From NCBI GenBank assembly GCA_023136725.1, contig JAGLQR010000143.1:1-5416 (forward strand): a stretch of DNA of 5,416 nt, given 5' to 3'. This document shows positions 1 through 5,416 of this stretch, piece by piece. This stretch comes from Candidatus Aminicenantota bacterium. GTDB taxonomy: Bacteria; Acidobacteriota; Aminicenantia; UBA2199. A program made the translations under genes and the position numbers. Within the stretch, counting starts at the first letter, position 1. Each line of letters begins with the position of its first letter. Below the pieces are notes generated by a model, which worked only from the letters and a program-made list of their open reading frames with translations, was not told the DNA's origin and ran no database searches.

Positions 1-499
1 TCTCTTTTGCATCTGTTATATTTCCTGTATAGCAATGAAAAACAACCGGGAATTTAAACTTTGCATCTTCAAGCATACTTATTATTTCAGGTTCAGCCTC
101 CCTGGAATGTATTATCAGTGGTTTCCCAAGTTCTTTTGCTATATCGATCTGCCTGCTGAACACTTTCTTCTGAACATCAGGCGGTGAAAAATTGTAGTGA
201 TAATCGAGCCCCGCCTCACCTACTCCGATGGCTTTTTTATGCTCCATAAATTTTAGTATTTTTTTCTCAACTACCGTTGAATAGTCCTTGGCATTATGGG
301 GATGGGCGGCACTCATTATGTAAATGCTATCATTTCCTTCAGCGATCTCTTCAGTTATTTCATGTGATCCATTTTCATATGGATCTGCTACAGACACTAT
401 AGTGGAGACACCCGAAGTGAAAATGGTTTTTATTAACTCTGATCGGTTTCCGTTAAAATCTGTACTGTCAAGATGGCAGTGAAAATCTGTATATCCCAT
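1..499 (-). CDS. TatD-family metal-dependent hydrolase (partial, C-terminus beyond left edge)
   Basis: This is the first 166 residues of a TatD-type deoxyribonuclease/hydrolase, cytoplasmic TIM-barrel enzymes that use divalent metals and have been linked to 3'-5' exonuclease activity and DNA/RNA quality control. I translated it from the ATG at 497-499. Visible family motifs are the N-terminal DFHCHLD with metal ligands H7 and H9, GEAGLDYHY (94-102) with ligand E95, LIIHSREA (128-135) with H131, and FHCYTG (154-159) with H155. Family members are about 255-265 aa, so roughly 90 residues, including the last metal-binding Asp, lie outside the window. The start is secure because the HxH motif always sits within about ten residues of the N-terminus. 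No good Shine-Dalgarno precedes it, and a TATAAT box ends only 5 nt upstream. It is divergent from the symporter gene. Assignment to the family is firm; the exact substrate is unknown. Confidence 0.95.
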   Translation of the reverse strand, partial: MGYTDFHCHLDSTDFNGNRSELIKTIFTSGVSTIVSVADPYENGSHEITEEIAEGNDSIYIMSAAHPHNAKDYSTVVEKKILKFMEHKKAIGVGEAGLDYHYNFSPPDVQKKVFSRQIDIAKELGKPLIIHSREAEPEIISMLEDAKFKFPVVFHCYTGNITDAKE

Positions 500-504
500 A
501 CTTC

Positions 505-513
505 ATTATAACA
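505..513 (-). promoter_or_regulatory. Extended -10 promoter of the TatD-family gene
   Basis: On the minus strand the sequence TGTTATAAT is an extended -10 (TG-n-TATAAT) with a perfect hexamer at 505-510. No convincing -35 lies 16-18 bp upstream, which extended -10 promoters can tolerate. The hexamer ends 5 nt before the ATG, so transcription would begin at or within 1-2 nt of the start codon, giving a leaderless message. A second, more distant promoter cannot be excluded. Confidence 0.5.
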
Positions 514-526
514 CACGATTTCACAT

Positions 527-555
527 TTGACTTTTCATTCCCCGTAAGCTATAAA
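527..555 (+). promoter_or_regulatory. Sigma-70-type promoter of the AGCS symporter gene
   Basis: TTGACT (527-532) and TATAAA (550-555) are separated by exactly 17 bp, each one base from the housekeeping consensus. Predicted transcription start is near 562, giving a leader of about 26 nt that includes the ribosome binding site. The -35 box lies 17 bp from the minus-strand -10 of the tatD promoter, so the two core promoters are interleaved on one 88-bp region. I see no convincing operator palindrome in it. Confidence 0.7.
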
Positions 556-574
556 ATCTTTTAACCCATTTCAA

Positions 575-582
575 AAGGAAGG
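575..582 (+). promoter_or_regulatory. Ribosome binding site of the AGCS symporter
   Basis: AAGGAAGG ends 5 nt before the ATG at 588. It supports this start, which also fits the usual short N-terminus ahead of the first membrane segment of the family. Confidence 0.8.
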
Positions 583-587
583 CAACT

Positions 588-1985
588 ATGGATTCATTCT
601 TGACCTGGCTTGACAGCATTTTTGTAGCATACAATGAGTATATCGGCGGATACCTGCTTCTCGCATTACTGATACCGACAGGTATTTTCTTTTCCATCAA
701 ATTCAAGTTTCTTCATATCACGAAACTATGGCACTCTCTGAAAGTGATCGCCGGGAAATATGATAAGAAGAGCGATGAAGGTGATATTAACCATTTCAGA
801 GCTTTGACCACTGCTTTATCAGCAACGGTCGGAACCGGAAATATTGTCGGTGTTGCTCTTGCAATTTATGTTGGCGGCCCCGGTGCTGTATTCTGGATGT
901 GGGTAACAGGATTCCTTGGAATGATGCTTAAATTTGTTGAAAGCACACTCTCTTTGAAATACAGAAAGATAAATGAAGATGGCTCTGTATCCGGCGGTCC
1001 CATGTACTATATGGAATACGGCCTGAAAGATAAACTTGGATCTTTTTCCAAATGGCTTGCAGTTGTGTTTGCCGGAGCCACTCTCTTGTGTTCTATGGGG
1101 ACCGGCAATATGGCGCAATCAAACTCTATCTCCGATATTCTTAGCAAGAATTATAATATTCCTACTTATATTTCAGGGATAATTATTACAGCCTTTGTCC
1201 TCCTTGTCATTGTAGGGGGAATAAAAAGAATTGCCGAAGTAACATCAAAGCTTGTCCCGTTCATGGCTGTTTTATATTTTTTAAGTGCGCTAATAATATT
1301 GTTAGTTTTCTATAAACAGATCCCTGATGCATTCTATCTTATATTCACTGATGCGTTTACCGGAACTGCAGCCAAAGGAGGATTTATAGGGGCTGTATTC
1401 ATGATCACGATCAGGCAGGGCGTTGCAAGAGGTTTATTCTCAAATGAGGGTGGACAGGGATCAGCTGCAATTGCCCATGCTGCAGCGAAGACAAAGCATC
1501 CTGTGAGAGAGGGATTGGTCGCTTCGGTAGGCCCTCTGGTCGATACAATTATTATATGTACACTGACCGCACTTGTTATAATCGTTTCCGGTGCATGGAC
1601 CAGTGGAGTAAAAGGTGTTGGAATGACAGTAATAGGATTCTCGAACGGGTTCTCTGTGATCGGGATCGGATATATAGCAAAACATGTTGTAGCTGCAGGC
1701 CTGTTATTGTTTGCATTCTCAACCATTATTTCATGGTCTTACTACGGATCAAGAGCATCAGAATATCTGTTCGGCCCCAAGTCAATAAAACCTTACAGAT
1801 TCGTTTACGGCTTCTTTGTATTCCTCGGTTCTGTGTGGGGACTCGATCTGGTATGGCACTTTGTTGATATGGTTATAACCTTTATGACGATTCCGAACCT
1901 TATCGCCATACTTCTTCTGACCCCTGTGGTTTCGAAAGAGATAAAGAGCTATTTTAATTACATGAAATCGATCTCAGATAAATAA
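588..1985 (+). CDS. AGCS-family sodium:alanine/glycine symporter
   Basis: This 465-aa inner-membrane protein belongs to the alanine/glycine:cation symporter family, which imports small neutral amino acids with Na+ (sometimes H+). Family hallmarks are ATVGTGNIVGVA (79-90), GGPGAVFWMWVTG (96-108), the GGPMYYM stretch (136-142), and the long conserved segment from ARGLFSNEGGQGSAA (280-294) through HAAAKTKHPVREGLVASVGPLVDT (297-320). FSTIISWSYYG (377-387) is also typical. About ten or eleven hydrophobic segments are visible, starting at residues 20-38, consistent with the APC-superfamily fold. Length is normal (about 440-480 aa) and no conserved motif is broken. It has its own promoter and a good ribosome binding site, faces tatD divergently and hisC convergently, and so looks monocistronic. 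Alanine versus glycine preference cannot be read from the sequence. Confidence 0.95.
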   Translation: MDSFLTWLDSIFVAYNEYIGGYLLLALLIPTGIFFSIKFKFLHITKLWHSLKVIAGKYDKKSDEGDINHFRALTTALSATVGTGNIVGVALAIYVGGPGAVFWMWVTGFLGMMLKFVESTLSLKYRKINEDGSVSGGPMYYMEYGLKDKLGSFSKWLAVVFAGATLLCSMGTGNMAQSNSISDILSKNYNIPTYISGIIITAFVLLVIVGGIKRIAEVTSKLVPFMAVLYFLSALIILLVFYKQIPDAFYLIFTDAFTGTAAKGGFIGAVFMITIRQGVARGLFSNEGGQGSAAIAHAAAKTKHPVREGLVASVGPLVDTIIICTLTALVIIVSGAWTSGVKGVGMTVIGFSNGFSVIGIGYIAKHVVAAGLLLFAFSTIISWSYYGSRASEYLFGPKSIKPYRFVYGFFVFLGSVWGLDLVWHFVDMVITFMTIPNLIAILLLTPVVSKEIKSYFNYMKSISDK

Positions 1986-1987
1986 AT

Positions 1988-3091
1988 TTAACGGCCGAGT
2001 ATTTTTTTCAATTTTTCGAGGAAGAAATCATTATCTTCCTCGAATCCGATCGTTACCCGCATTGCATCAGGCACACCGAATGCACGTAAAGGCCTTATAA
2101 TAACTCCCTCTTTTAATAGTTTATCATTCAGGTCGGTGACATCTGTTTCCGGAAAGAACATCAGGAAATTTGTCTCTGAAGGAATTGTTTTTATCCCGAG
2201 TTCTGACATTTGGGACAGAAGTAATGATTTATTCTTTTTATTCAGTTCATAGGACTTATTCTTAAAATCATCGGATTTCAGAGATTCCAGAGCAGCATTC
2301 TGAGCTATCCTTGTTACATTGAAAGGAGCTTTTACCCTGCTCAGCATTGACAATGTCTCCGGGTGACCTAATGCATAACCGATCCTCAGGCCTGCCAGTC
2401 CGTAAACCTTTGAAAATGTTCTTAATACAATTACATTCTTTTTATTATTGATATATTCAAGCCCGGTCAGATAGTCTGCTCCCCTTGATACATATTCCTC
2501 ATATGCATTATCAAGAACTACAAGTATATTTTCAGGAACACTCTCAATAAACTTTGCTATTTCCTTCCCGTCTACTATTGTTCCTGTTGGATTATTCGGG
2601 TTTGTAAGGAAAATAATCTTTACCGATTTGTCAATTTTATCCATAATATTGCTCAGGCTGAACCTGAAATCACTATCCATTTCCGCTTCAATGAATGACA
2701 CGGCACCCTGAGTTTCTATTGCAGCAATTTTATACATAAGGAAAGTTTTTTCAGAAGTAAGCACTTTCTCTCCGGGATTCAGGAATGCTCTGGTTATCAT
2801 TTTGATTATTTCAACCGAACCGGCACCGACCATAATATTATCGATGCCAAGGCCGGACTTCTCAGCTATTGCCATTCTGAGATAGTGGCTGTCTGAACAT
2901 GGATAGGTCGCGATATTATCGATCTCTTCACGGATCTTATTTTTCACATTTTCAGGGATCTGAAAAGGATTTTCATTTGAAGCAAGTTTCACTATTCGAT
3001 CGAGATTATAAGTCCTCTGAAGCTCCTCAACCGGCTTTCCGGGCTTATAGGGCATTAATTCAAGTAAATTCGGGTTAACAAAATTTTTCAT
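1988..3091 (-). CDS. hisC: Histidinol-phosphate aminotransferase (possible aromatic aminotransferase activity)
   Basis: This 367-aa fold-type I PLP aminotransferase is of normal HisC length. HisC transfers an amino group from glutamate to imidazole-acetol phosphate in histidine synthesis; some relatives also act on aromatic keto acids. Visible motifs are PYKPGKP (14-20), KLASNENP (35-42), NPNNPTG (164-170), DNAYEEY (194-200, with D194 facing the pyridine nitrogen and Y197), FSKVYGLAGLRIGY (226-239, with Schiff-base lysine K228 and R236), and MRVTIG (344-349, with substrate-binding R345). It is the last gene of the trpS-scpA-scpB operon, 27 nt after scpB, with no other his gene in view. DNAY replaces the DEAY common in enterobacterial HisC, a position that varies in the family. 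The ATG is fixed by a strong Shine-Dalgarno and the canonical N-terminus. HisC is the best name; an aromatic-amino-acid role is the main alternative. Confidence 0.88.
   Translation of the reverse strand: MKNFVNPNLLELMPYKPGKPVEELQRTYNLDRIVKLASNENPFQIPENVKNKIREEIDNIATYPCSDSHYLRMAIAEKSGLGIDNIMVGAGSVEIIKMITRAFLNPGEKVLTSEKTFLMYKIAAIETQGAVSFIEAEMDSDFRFSLSNIMDKIDKSVKIIFLTNPNNPTGTIVDGKEIAKFIESVPENILVVLDNAYEEYVSRGADYLTGLEYINNKKNVIVLRTFSKVYGLAGLRIGYALGHPETLSMLSRVKAPFNVTRIAQNAALESLKSDDFKNKSYELNKKNKSLLLSQMSELGIKTIPSETNFLMFFPETDVTDLNDKLLKEGVIIRPLRAFGVPDAMRVTIGFEEDNDFFLEKLKKILGR
2015..2044. repeat. Perfect 11-bp inverted repeat (stem-loop) inside the 3' end of hisC
   Basis: TTCGAGGAAGA (2015-2025) and TCTTCCTCGAA (2034-2044) are perfect reverse complements around an 8-nt loop. 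The repeat lies in hisC codons for the segment FEEDNDFFLE and starts 29 bp past the symporter stop codon. Read on the plus strand it is preceded, not followed, by T-runs (2002-2008 and 2012-2016), and on the minus strand it is followed by A-rich sequence, so it does not have the layout of an intrinsic terminator in either direction. It could form a stable hairpin at the 3' end of the symporter mRNA, of the hisC mRNA, or both. Confidence 0.6.
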
Positions 3092-3095
3092 AAGG

Positions 3096-3104
3096 CCTCC
3101 TTTT
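3096..3104 (-). promoter_or_regulatory. Ribosome binding site of hisC
   Basis: On the minus strand AAAAGGAGG sits 4 nt before the hisC ATG, in the 27-nt gap after scpB. It is the strongest Shine-Dalgarno in the window, so hisC can be translated independently of the upstream cistrons. Confidence 0.85.
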
Positions 3105-3118
3105 ACTTAACAAATTAA

Positions 3119-3709
3119 TTATTTATCATTAAATAAAGATGGTTGTTCTTTGTCTTCGAACAATTCTGTAAGTTCTTCAAGGGAAGGCAATTGCGAAAGA
3201 TCATCAAGTCCGAAATAAAGGAGGAATTCCTTCGTTGTTGAATATAGCAAAGGGAGGCCCGGAACTTTTTTTCTTCCTGATATTTTTATCAGTTTTTTCT
3301 GCAGGAGGCTTTTTACAGGCCCGGTAGAATTTACATTCCTCAGATCGGAGATCTCGGCAAGAGTAACAGGTTCTCTGTATGCAACTATTGCAAGTGTTTC
3401 GAGAGAAGGGACTGTAAGCTTTGAAGATCTTTTAATGGTAAAGAACTCATTCAGAGAATCATGAAGCTCAGGTTTAGTGGATAGATATAATCCTCCTCCA
3501 CTCCTGTTTATAGATAACCCCCTGCCAGCCTCTTTATAAATTTTCTCCATTTTTTCTATGATTTTTTCAAACTCTGATATCGATTTGCATCCGAGGAAAT
3601 TTATCAATTTCTCCGGCTCTACAGGTTCTCCGGAAACAAAAAGAATTGATTCAATCAGAGATATTTGTTTCTCAAGTGTGTCAGCGGTAAAACCGGACTC
3701 GTCATTCAA
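3119..3709 (-). CDS. scpB: Segregation and condensation protein B
   Basis: ScpB is the 196-aa accessory (kite) subunit of the bacterial Smc-ScpAB condensin; a dimer binds the ScpA kleisin and helps compact and segregate the chromosome. It has tandem winged-helix domains, roughly residues 14-85 and 98-168. Conserved motifs include SILFVSGEPV (21-30), the LETLAIVAYREPVT stretch (103-116), NVNSTGPVKSLL (125-136) and GRKKVPGLPLLYSTTKEFL (145-163) ending in YFGL. Length is normal. Translation begins at a TTG (3707-3709) whose last two bases form the scpA TGA stop with the next base; the only nearby ATG (3703-3705) is out of frame and soon hits a stop. The Shine-Dalgarno AGGAGAG lies 8 nt upstream inside scpA. 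The acidic tail ends in EQPSLFNDK, which contains a QxSLF peptide resembling a sliding-clamp-binding motif. Confidence 0.96.
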   Translation of the reverse strand: MNDESGFTADTLEKQISLIESILFVSGEPVEPEKLINFLGCKSISEFEKIIEKMEKIYKEAGRGLSINRSGGGLYLSTKPELHDSLNEFFTIKRSSKLTVPSLETLAIVAYREPVTLAEISDLRNVNSTGPVKSLLQKKLIKISGRKKVPGLPLLYSTTKEFLLYFGLDDLSQLPSLEELTELFEDKEQPSLFNDK

Positions 3710-4452
3710 TTTGAGATCTCTCCTTTTTCATATTTCCATATTGAGATCGTATCAAATAGTCTCTTTTGAATTGCTATGATACTCTTCCGTTTGATCATTT
3801 CAAGAACCGTAAAAAAACTGACCAGGATCTCTTCAACTGAATCGAGTGATTCGGCATATTTGTTGAAATTAATAAATCCATCTGATTCAAGCTTTGATAA
3901 TATCTGATCTCGCATCTTTTCGACCGAATAATTTTTCTTATCCAGAAACAGAACATCTTTTCCATCTTCCCTGCTGACAATATTAAGAAATATTTCAGCA
4001 AGCTGGAATGAAGAAACCTCTTCAAGATCATATTCCCTGTTCTCAAAATTTTCTGTTATTTCTTCTCTCTTCCATAACATTATCTCCCTCTTTTCCATCT
4101 CTTTAAGAAGTATTGATATTTTACGGATCTTATCAAATTCAATGAGGGTCCTTATCAATTTTTTTTCAGGTGATTCCTGCCCTTCCTGTTCAGTTCTGGG
4201 AAGAAGTGATCTCGATTTTATATATATTAAAGTTGAAGCGGTCATCAGGAAATCCCCCTCCCTGACTGGGTTTATCCCCTCCCCTTTTTCAAGATATTTA
4301 AGGTACTCGGATGTAATATCAGATATCCTGATATCCATGATATTCATCTTGTTTTTTCTAATGAGATGGAGGAGAAGATCAAAGGGCCCGTTAAAAAATT
4401 CGGAATTGATGTTATAAACATCTTCCCCGGGATCAAAATGCATCTCATTCAT
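3706..4452 (-). CDS. scpA: Segregation and condensation protein A (kleisin)
   Basis: ScpA is the 248-aa kleisin that bridges the Smc neck and head and recruits the ScpB dimer, closing the condensin ring on DNA. The N-terminal Smc-binding part carries the family signature FNGPFDLLLHLIRKNKMNI (20-38), followed by ISDITSEYLKYL (43-54) and LIYIKSRSLLP (75-85). A charged, variable middle (about 87-145) leads to the ScpB-binding region, and the C-terminal winged helix covers about 205-238 (EEILVSFFTVLEMIKRKSI). Length is typical (about 230-270 aa). The ATG at 4450-4452 lies 2 nt after the trpS stop, with AAGG (4460-4463) 7 nt upstream inside trpS; a second ATG three codons on could also serve. It overlaps scpB by 4 nt, so ScpA and ScpB are probably made by coupled translation. 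The Smc partner is not in the window. Confidence 0.96.
   Translation of the reverse strand: MNEMHFDPGEDVYNINSEFFNGPFDLLLHLIRKNKMNIMDIRISDITSEYLKYLEKGEGINPVREGDFLMTASTLIYIKSRSLLPRTEQEGQESPEKKLIRTLIEFDKIRKISILLKEMEKREIMLWKREEITENFENREYDLEEVSSFQLAEIFLNIVSREDGKDVLFLDKKNYSVEKMRDQILSKLESDGFINFNKYAESLDSVEEILVSFFTVLEMIKRKSIIAIQKRLFDTISIWKYEKGEISN
3718..3724 (-). promoter_or_regulatory. Shine-Dalgarno supporting the TTG start of scpB
   Basis: On the minus strand AGGAGAG, inside the last codons of scpA, lies 8 nt before the TTG at 3707-3709. No in-frame ATG or GTG lies near this site, so it decides the start. It overlaps the small palindrome GAGATCTC (3713-3720). Confidence 0.7.
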
Positions 4453-4454
4453 AA

Positions 4455-5416
4455 TTATACCTTCATCAGTTCTCTTACACTTCCAACCGTCTCAGAAGCT
4501 ATTGCCCTTGCTTTTTTTGCTCCATTCTCAAGTATCTCTTTAGTATCGATACTTTTATATTTTTCCCGCCTCTCTCTGACAGGTTCAAGGAAATTATTAA
4601 GATTTTTAATCAATATTTTCTTGCAATCCAGACATCCTATCGATGCGCTTGCACAATCTTTAACGATGTTTTCTTTCTCACTTTCTGAAGAGAATGATTT
4701 ATGAATTGAATATACAGGACAATCTTCAGCAACACCGGGATCGGTTCTTCGCTGTCTCCTTGTATCGGTTTTCATGGGTTTGATCTTTGCTTCCACTGAT
4801 TCAGCAGAATCCGAAAGAAATATTGAGTTATCGTAACTTTTGGACATTTTCCTTCCATCTGTCCCGAGAAGTTTAGGAACAGGTGTCAGGAACTCTTTCG
4901 GCTCACGAAAATACTCTCCATAAAGGTTGTTAAACCTGCGGACGATCTCCCTTGACAATTCAAGATGAAACACCTGGTCCTCACCAACCGGTACCATATT
5001 CCCTCTTACAATAATTATATCGATGGTTTGAAGCAGGGGATATCCGAGAAATCCGAGATTGTTAATATCCCTGTCCTTCAGCTGTAGTTGTTGTTCCTTG
5101 AAGGTGGGGACCCGCTCAAGCCATCCCAGAGGAACTATCATAGAGAACAGAAGATAAAGTTCAGCAATCTCCTTTATTTGGGATTGTACAAATATTACAC
5201 TTTTTTCAGGGTCTATACCGACACTCAGCCAGTCAATCAGTGTTTCCTGGATATAGGAATCTATATTTCCCGGATTTTGATAATCTGTTGTCAGTGCATG
5301 CCAGTCAACAATGGAAAAATAGCTCTTGTACTTTTCCTGTAAAGCAATCCAGTTTTTCAATGCACCTTCCCAATGGCCCAGATGGAGCATTCCTGTCGGC
5401 CTCATACCGCTCATCA
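4455..5416 (-). CDS. trpS: Tryptophanyl-tRNA synthetase (N-terminus just beyond right edge), with iron-sulfur-type cysteines
   Basis: This class Ic aminoacyl-tRNA synthetase activates tryptophan with ATP and loads it onto tRNA-Trp. Numbering from the Met at 5412-5414, the adenylate signatures are SGMRPTGMLHLGH (2-14, with the HIGH-type HLGH at 11-14) and KMSKS (189-193). VPVGEDQVFHLELSREI (141-157) is also diagnostic. In family members a few residues precede SGMRPTG, and the frame is open to the edge (NTG ATG AGC), so the true start is probably outside and this Met is likely internal; only about 3-6 residues should be missing. C232, C254, C261 and C264 form C-x21-C-x6-C-x2-C in the C-terminal anticodon-binding region. 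Thermotoga maritima TrpRS binds a [4Fe-4S] cluster through a nearly identical motif. It is the most upstream gene in view of the scpA-scpB-hisC operon. Confidence 0.97.
   Translation of the reverse strand, partial: MSGMRPTGMLHLGHWEGALKNWIALQEKYKSYFSIVDWHALTTDYQNPGNIDSYIQETLIDWLSVGIDPEKSVIFVQSQIKEIAELYLLFSMIVPLGWLERVPTFKEQQLQLKDRDINNLGFLGYPLLQTIDIIIVRGNMVPVGEDQVFHLELSREIVRRFNNLYGEYFREPKEFLTPVPKLLGTDGRKMSKSYDNSIFLSDSAESVEAKIKPMKTDTRRQRRTDPGVAEDCPVYSIHKSFSSESEKENIVKDCASASIGCLDCKKILIKNLNNFLEPVRERREKYKSIDTKEILENGAKKARAIASETVGSVRELMKV

Noticed and set aside
1374..1382. AAAGGAGGA inside the symporter, as an internal ribosome binding site
   Set aside because: It encodes KGG of the protein, and the next in-frame ATG is too far away to use it.
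1334..1726. 130-codon open frame on the minus strand opposite the symporter
   Set aside because: It lies wholly inside the well-conserved symporter gene and shows no recognisable domain or ribosome binding site. It is an antisense shadow, as are the shorter frames at 819-1118 and 1461-1685.
1991..2008. CGGCCG followed by a run of seven T as a plus-strand terminator for the symporter
   Set aside because: CGGCCG is a loopless 6-bp palindrome and cannot form the stem an intrinsic terminator needs.
3754..3768. QKRLF in the ScpA C-terminus as a second clamp-binding motif
   Set aside because: It lies within the conserved winged-helix domain, where Gln and Phe positions are structural, so it is unlikely to be an exposed peptide motif.
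4316..4340. Clustered GATATC-like repeats in scpA
   Set aside because: They encode the conserved MDIRISDIT segment, where repeated Asp-Ile codons create the repeats; no independent function is needed.
4453..4458. TATAAT on the minus strand just before the scpA start, as an internal promoter
   Set aside because: It is made of the trpS stop and flanking bases, has no -35 at 16-18 bp, and scpA is already covered by the trpS transcript.
4542..4553. 12-bp palindrome AGTATCGATACT inside trpS
   Set aside because: A 12-bp perfect palindrome is expected about once in a window this size, it lacks a loop, and it sits in conserved coding sequence.
4366..4704. 112-codon plus-strand frame across the trpS/scpA junction
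   Set aside because: It spans two strongly supported minus-strand genes, has no family resemblance and is explained by codon bias of those genes.

Overview
The window is a compact, AT-leaning stretch (about 40% GC by eye) of an ordinary bacterial chromosome. It holds six protein genes, two of them cut by the window edges, and no RNA gene, insertion sequence, phage gene or CRISPR array that I can see. I cannot name the organism. The trpS-scpA-scpB order, a tryptophanyl-tRNA synthetase with an iron-sulfur-type cysteine set and a sodium-coupled amino-acid carrier would fit an anaerobic, probably Gram-negative lineage such as deltaproteobacteria or a related phylum. That placement is low-confidence inference.

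Layout, left to right: (1) 2-499, minus strand: the N-terminal two thirds of a TatD-family metal-dependent hydrolase, running off the left edge. (2) 500-587: an 88-bp divergent intergenic region, the only real intergenic space here. It carries a well-formed sigma-70-type promoter for the rightward gene and an extended -10 for tatD. (3) 588-1985, plus strand: an AGCS-family sodium:alanine/glycine symporter, apparently monocistronic. (4) 1988-5416, minus strand: a tight leftward operon trpS > scpA > scpB > hisC. The trpS/scpA gap is 2 nt, scpA/scpB overlap by 4 nt (TTGA, with a TTG start for scpB), and scpB/hisC are 27 nt apart with a strong Shine-Dalgarno before hisC. The symporter and hisC converge with stop codons only 2 bp apart.

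The operon joins tryptophan charging (TrpS), the two non-SMC subunits of the bacterial condensin (ScpA kleisin and ScpB), and a histidinol-phosphate or aromatic aminotransferase. trpS next to scpAB is a recurrent neighbourhood. ScpA and ScpB clearly work together with an Smc encoded elsewhere, while the link to trpS and hisC is probably only co-transcription.

I found no undescribed system. The points worth a second look are the cysteine set in TrpS, a QPSLF peptide at the ScpB C-terminus that resembles a sliding-clamp-binding motif, a perfect 11-bp inverted repeat inside the 3' end of hisC, a possible leaderless start for tatD, and the TTG start of scpB.
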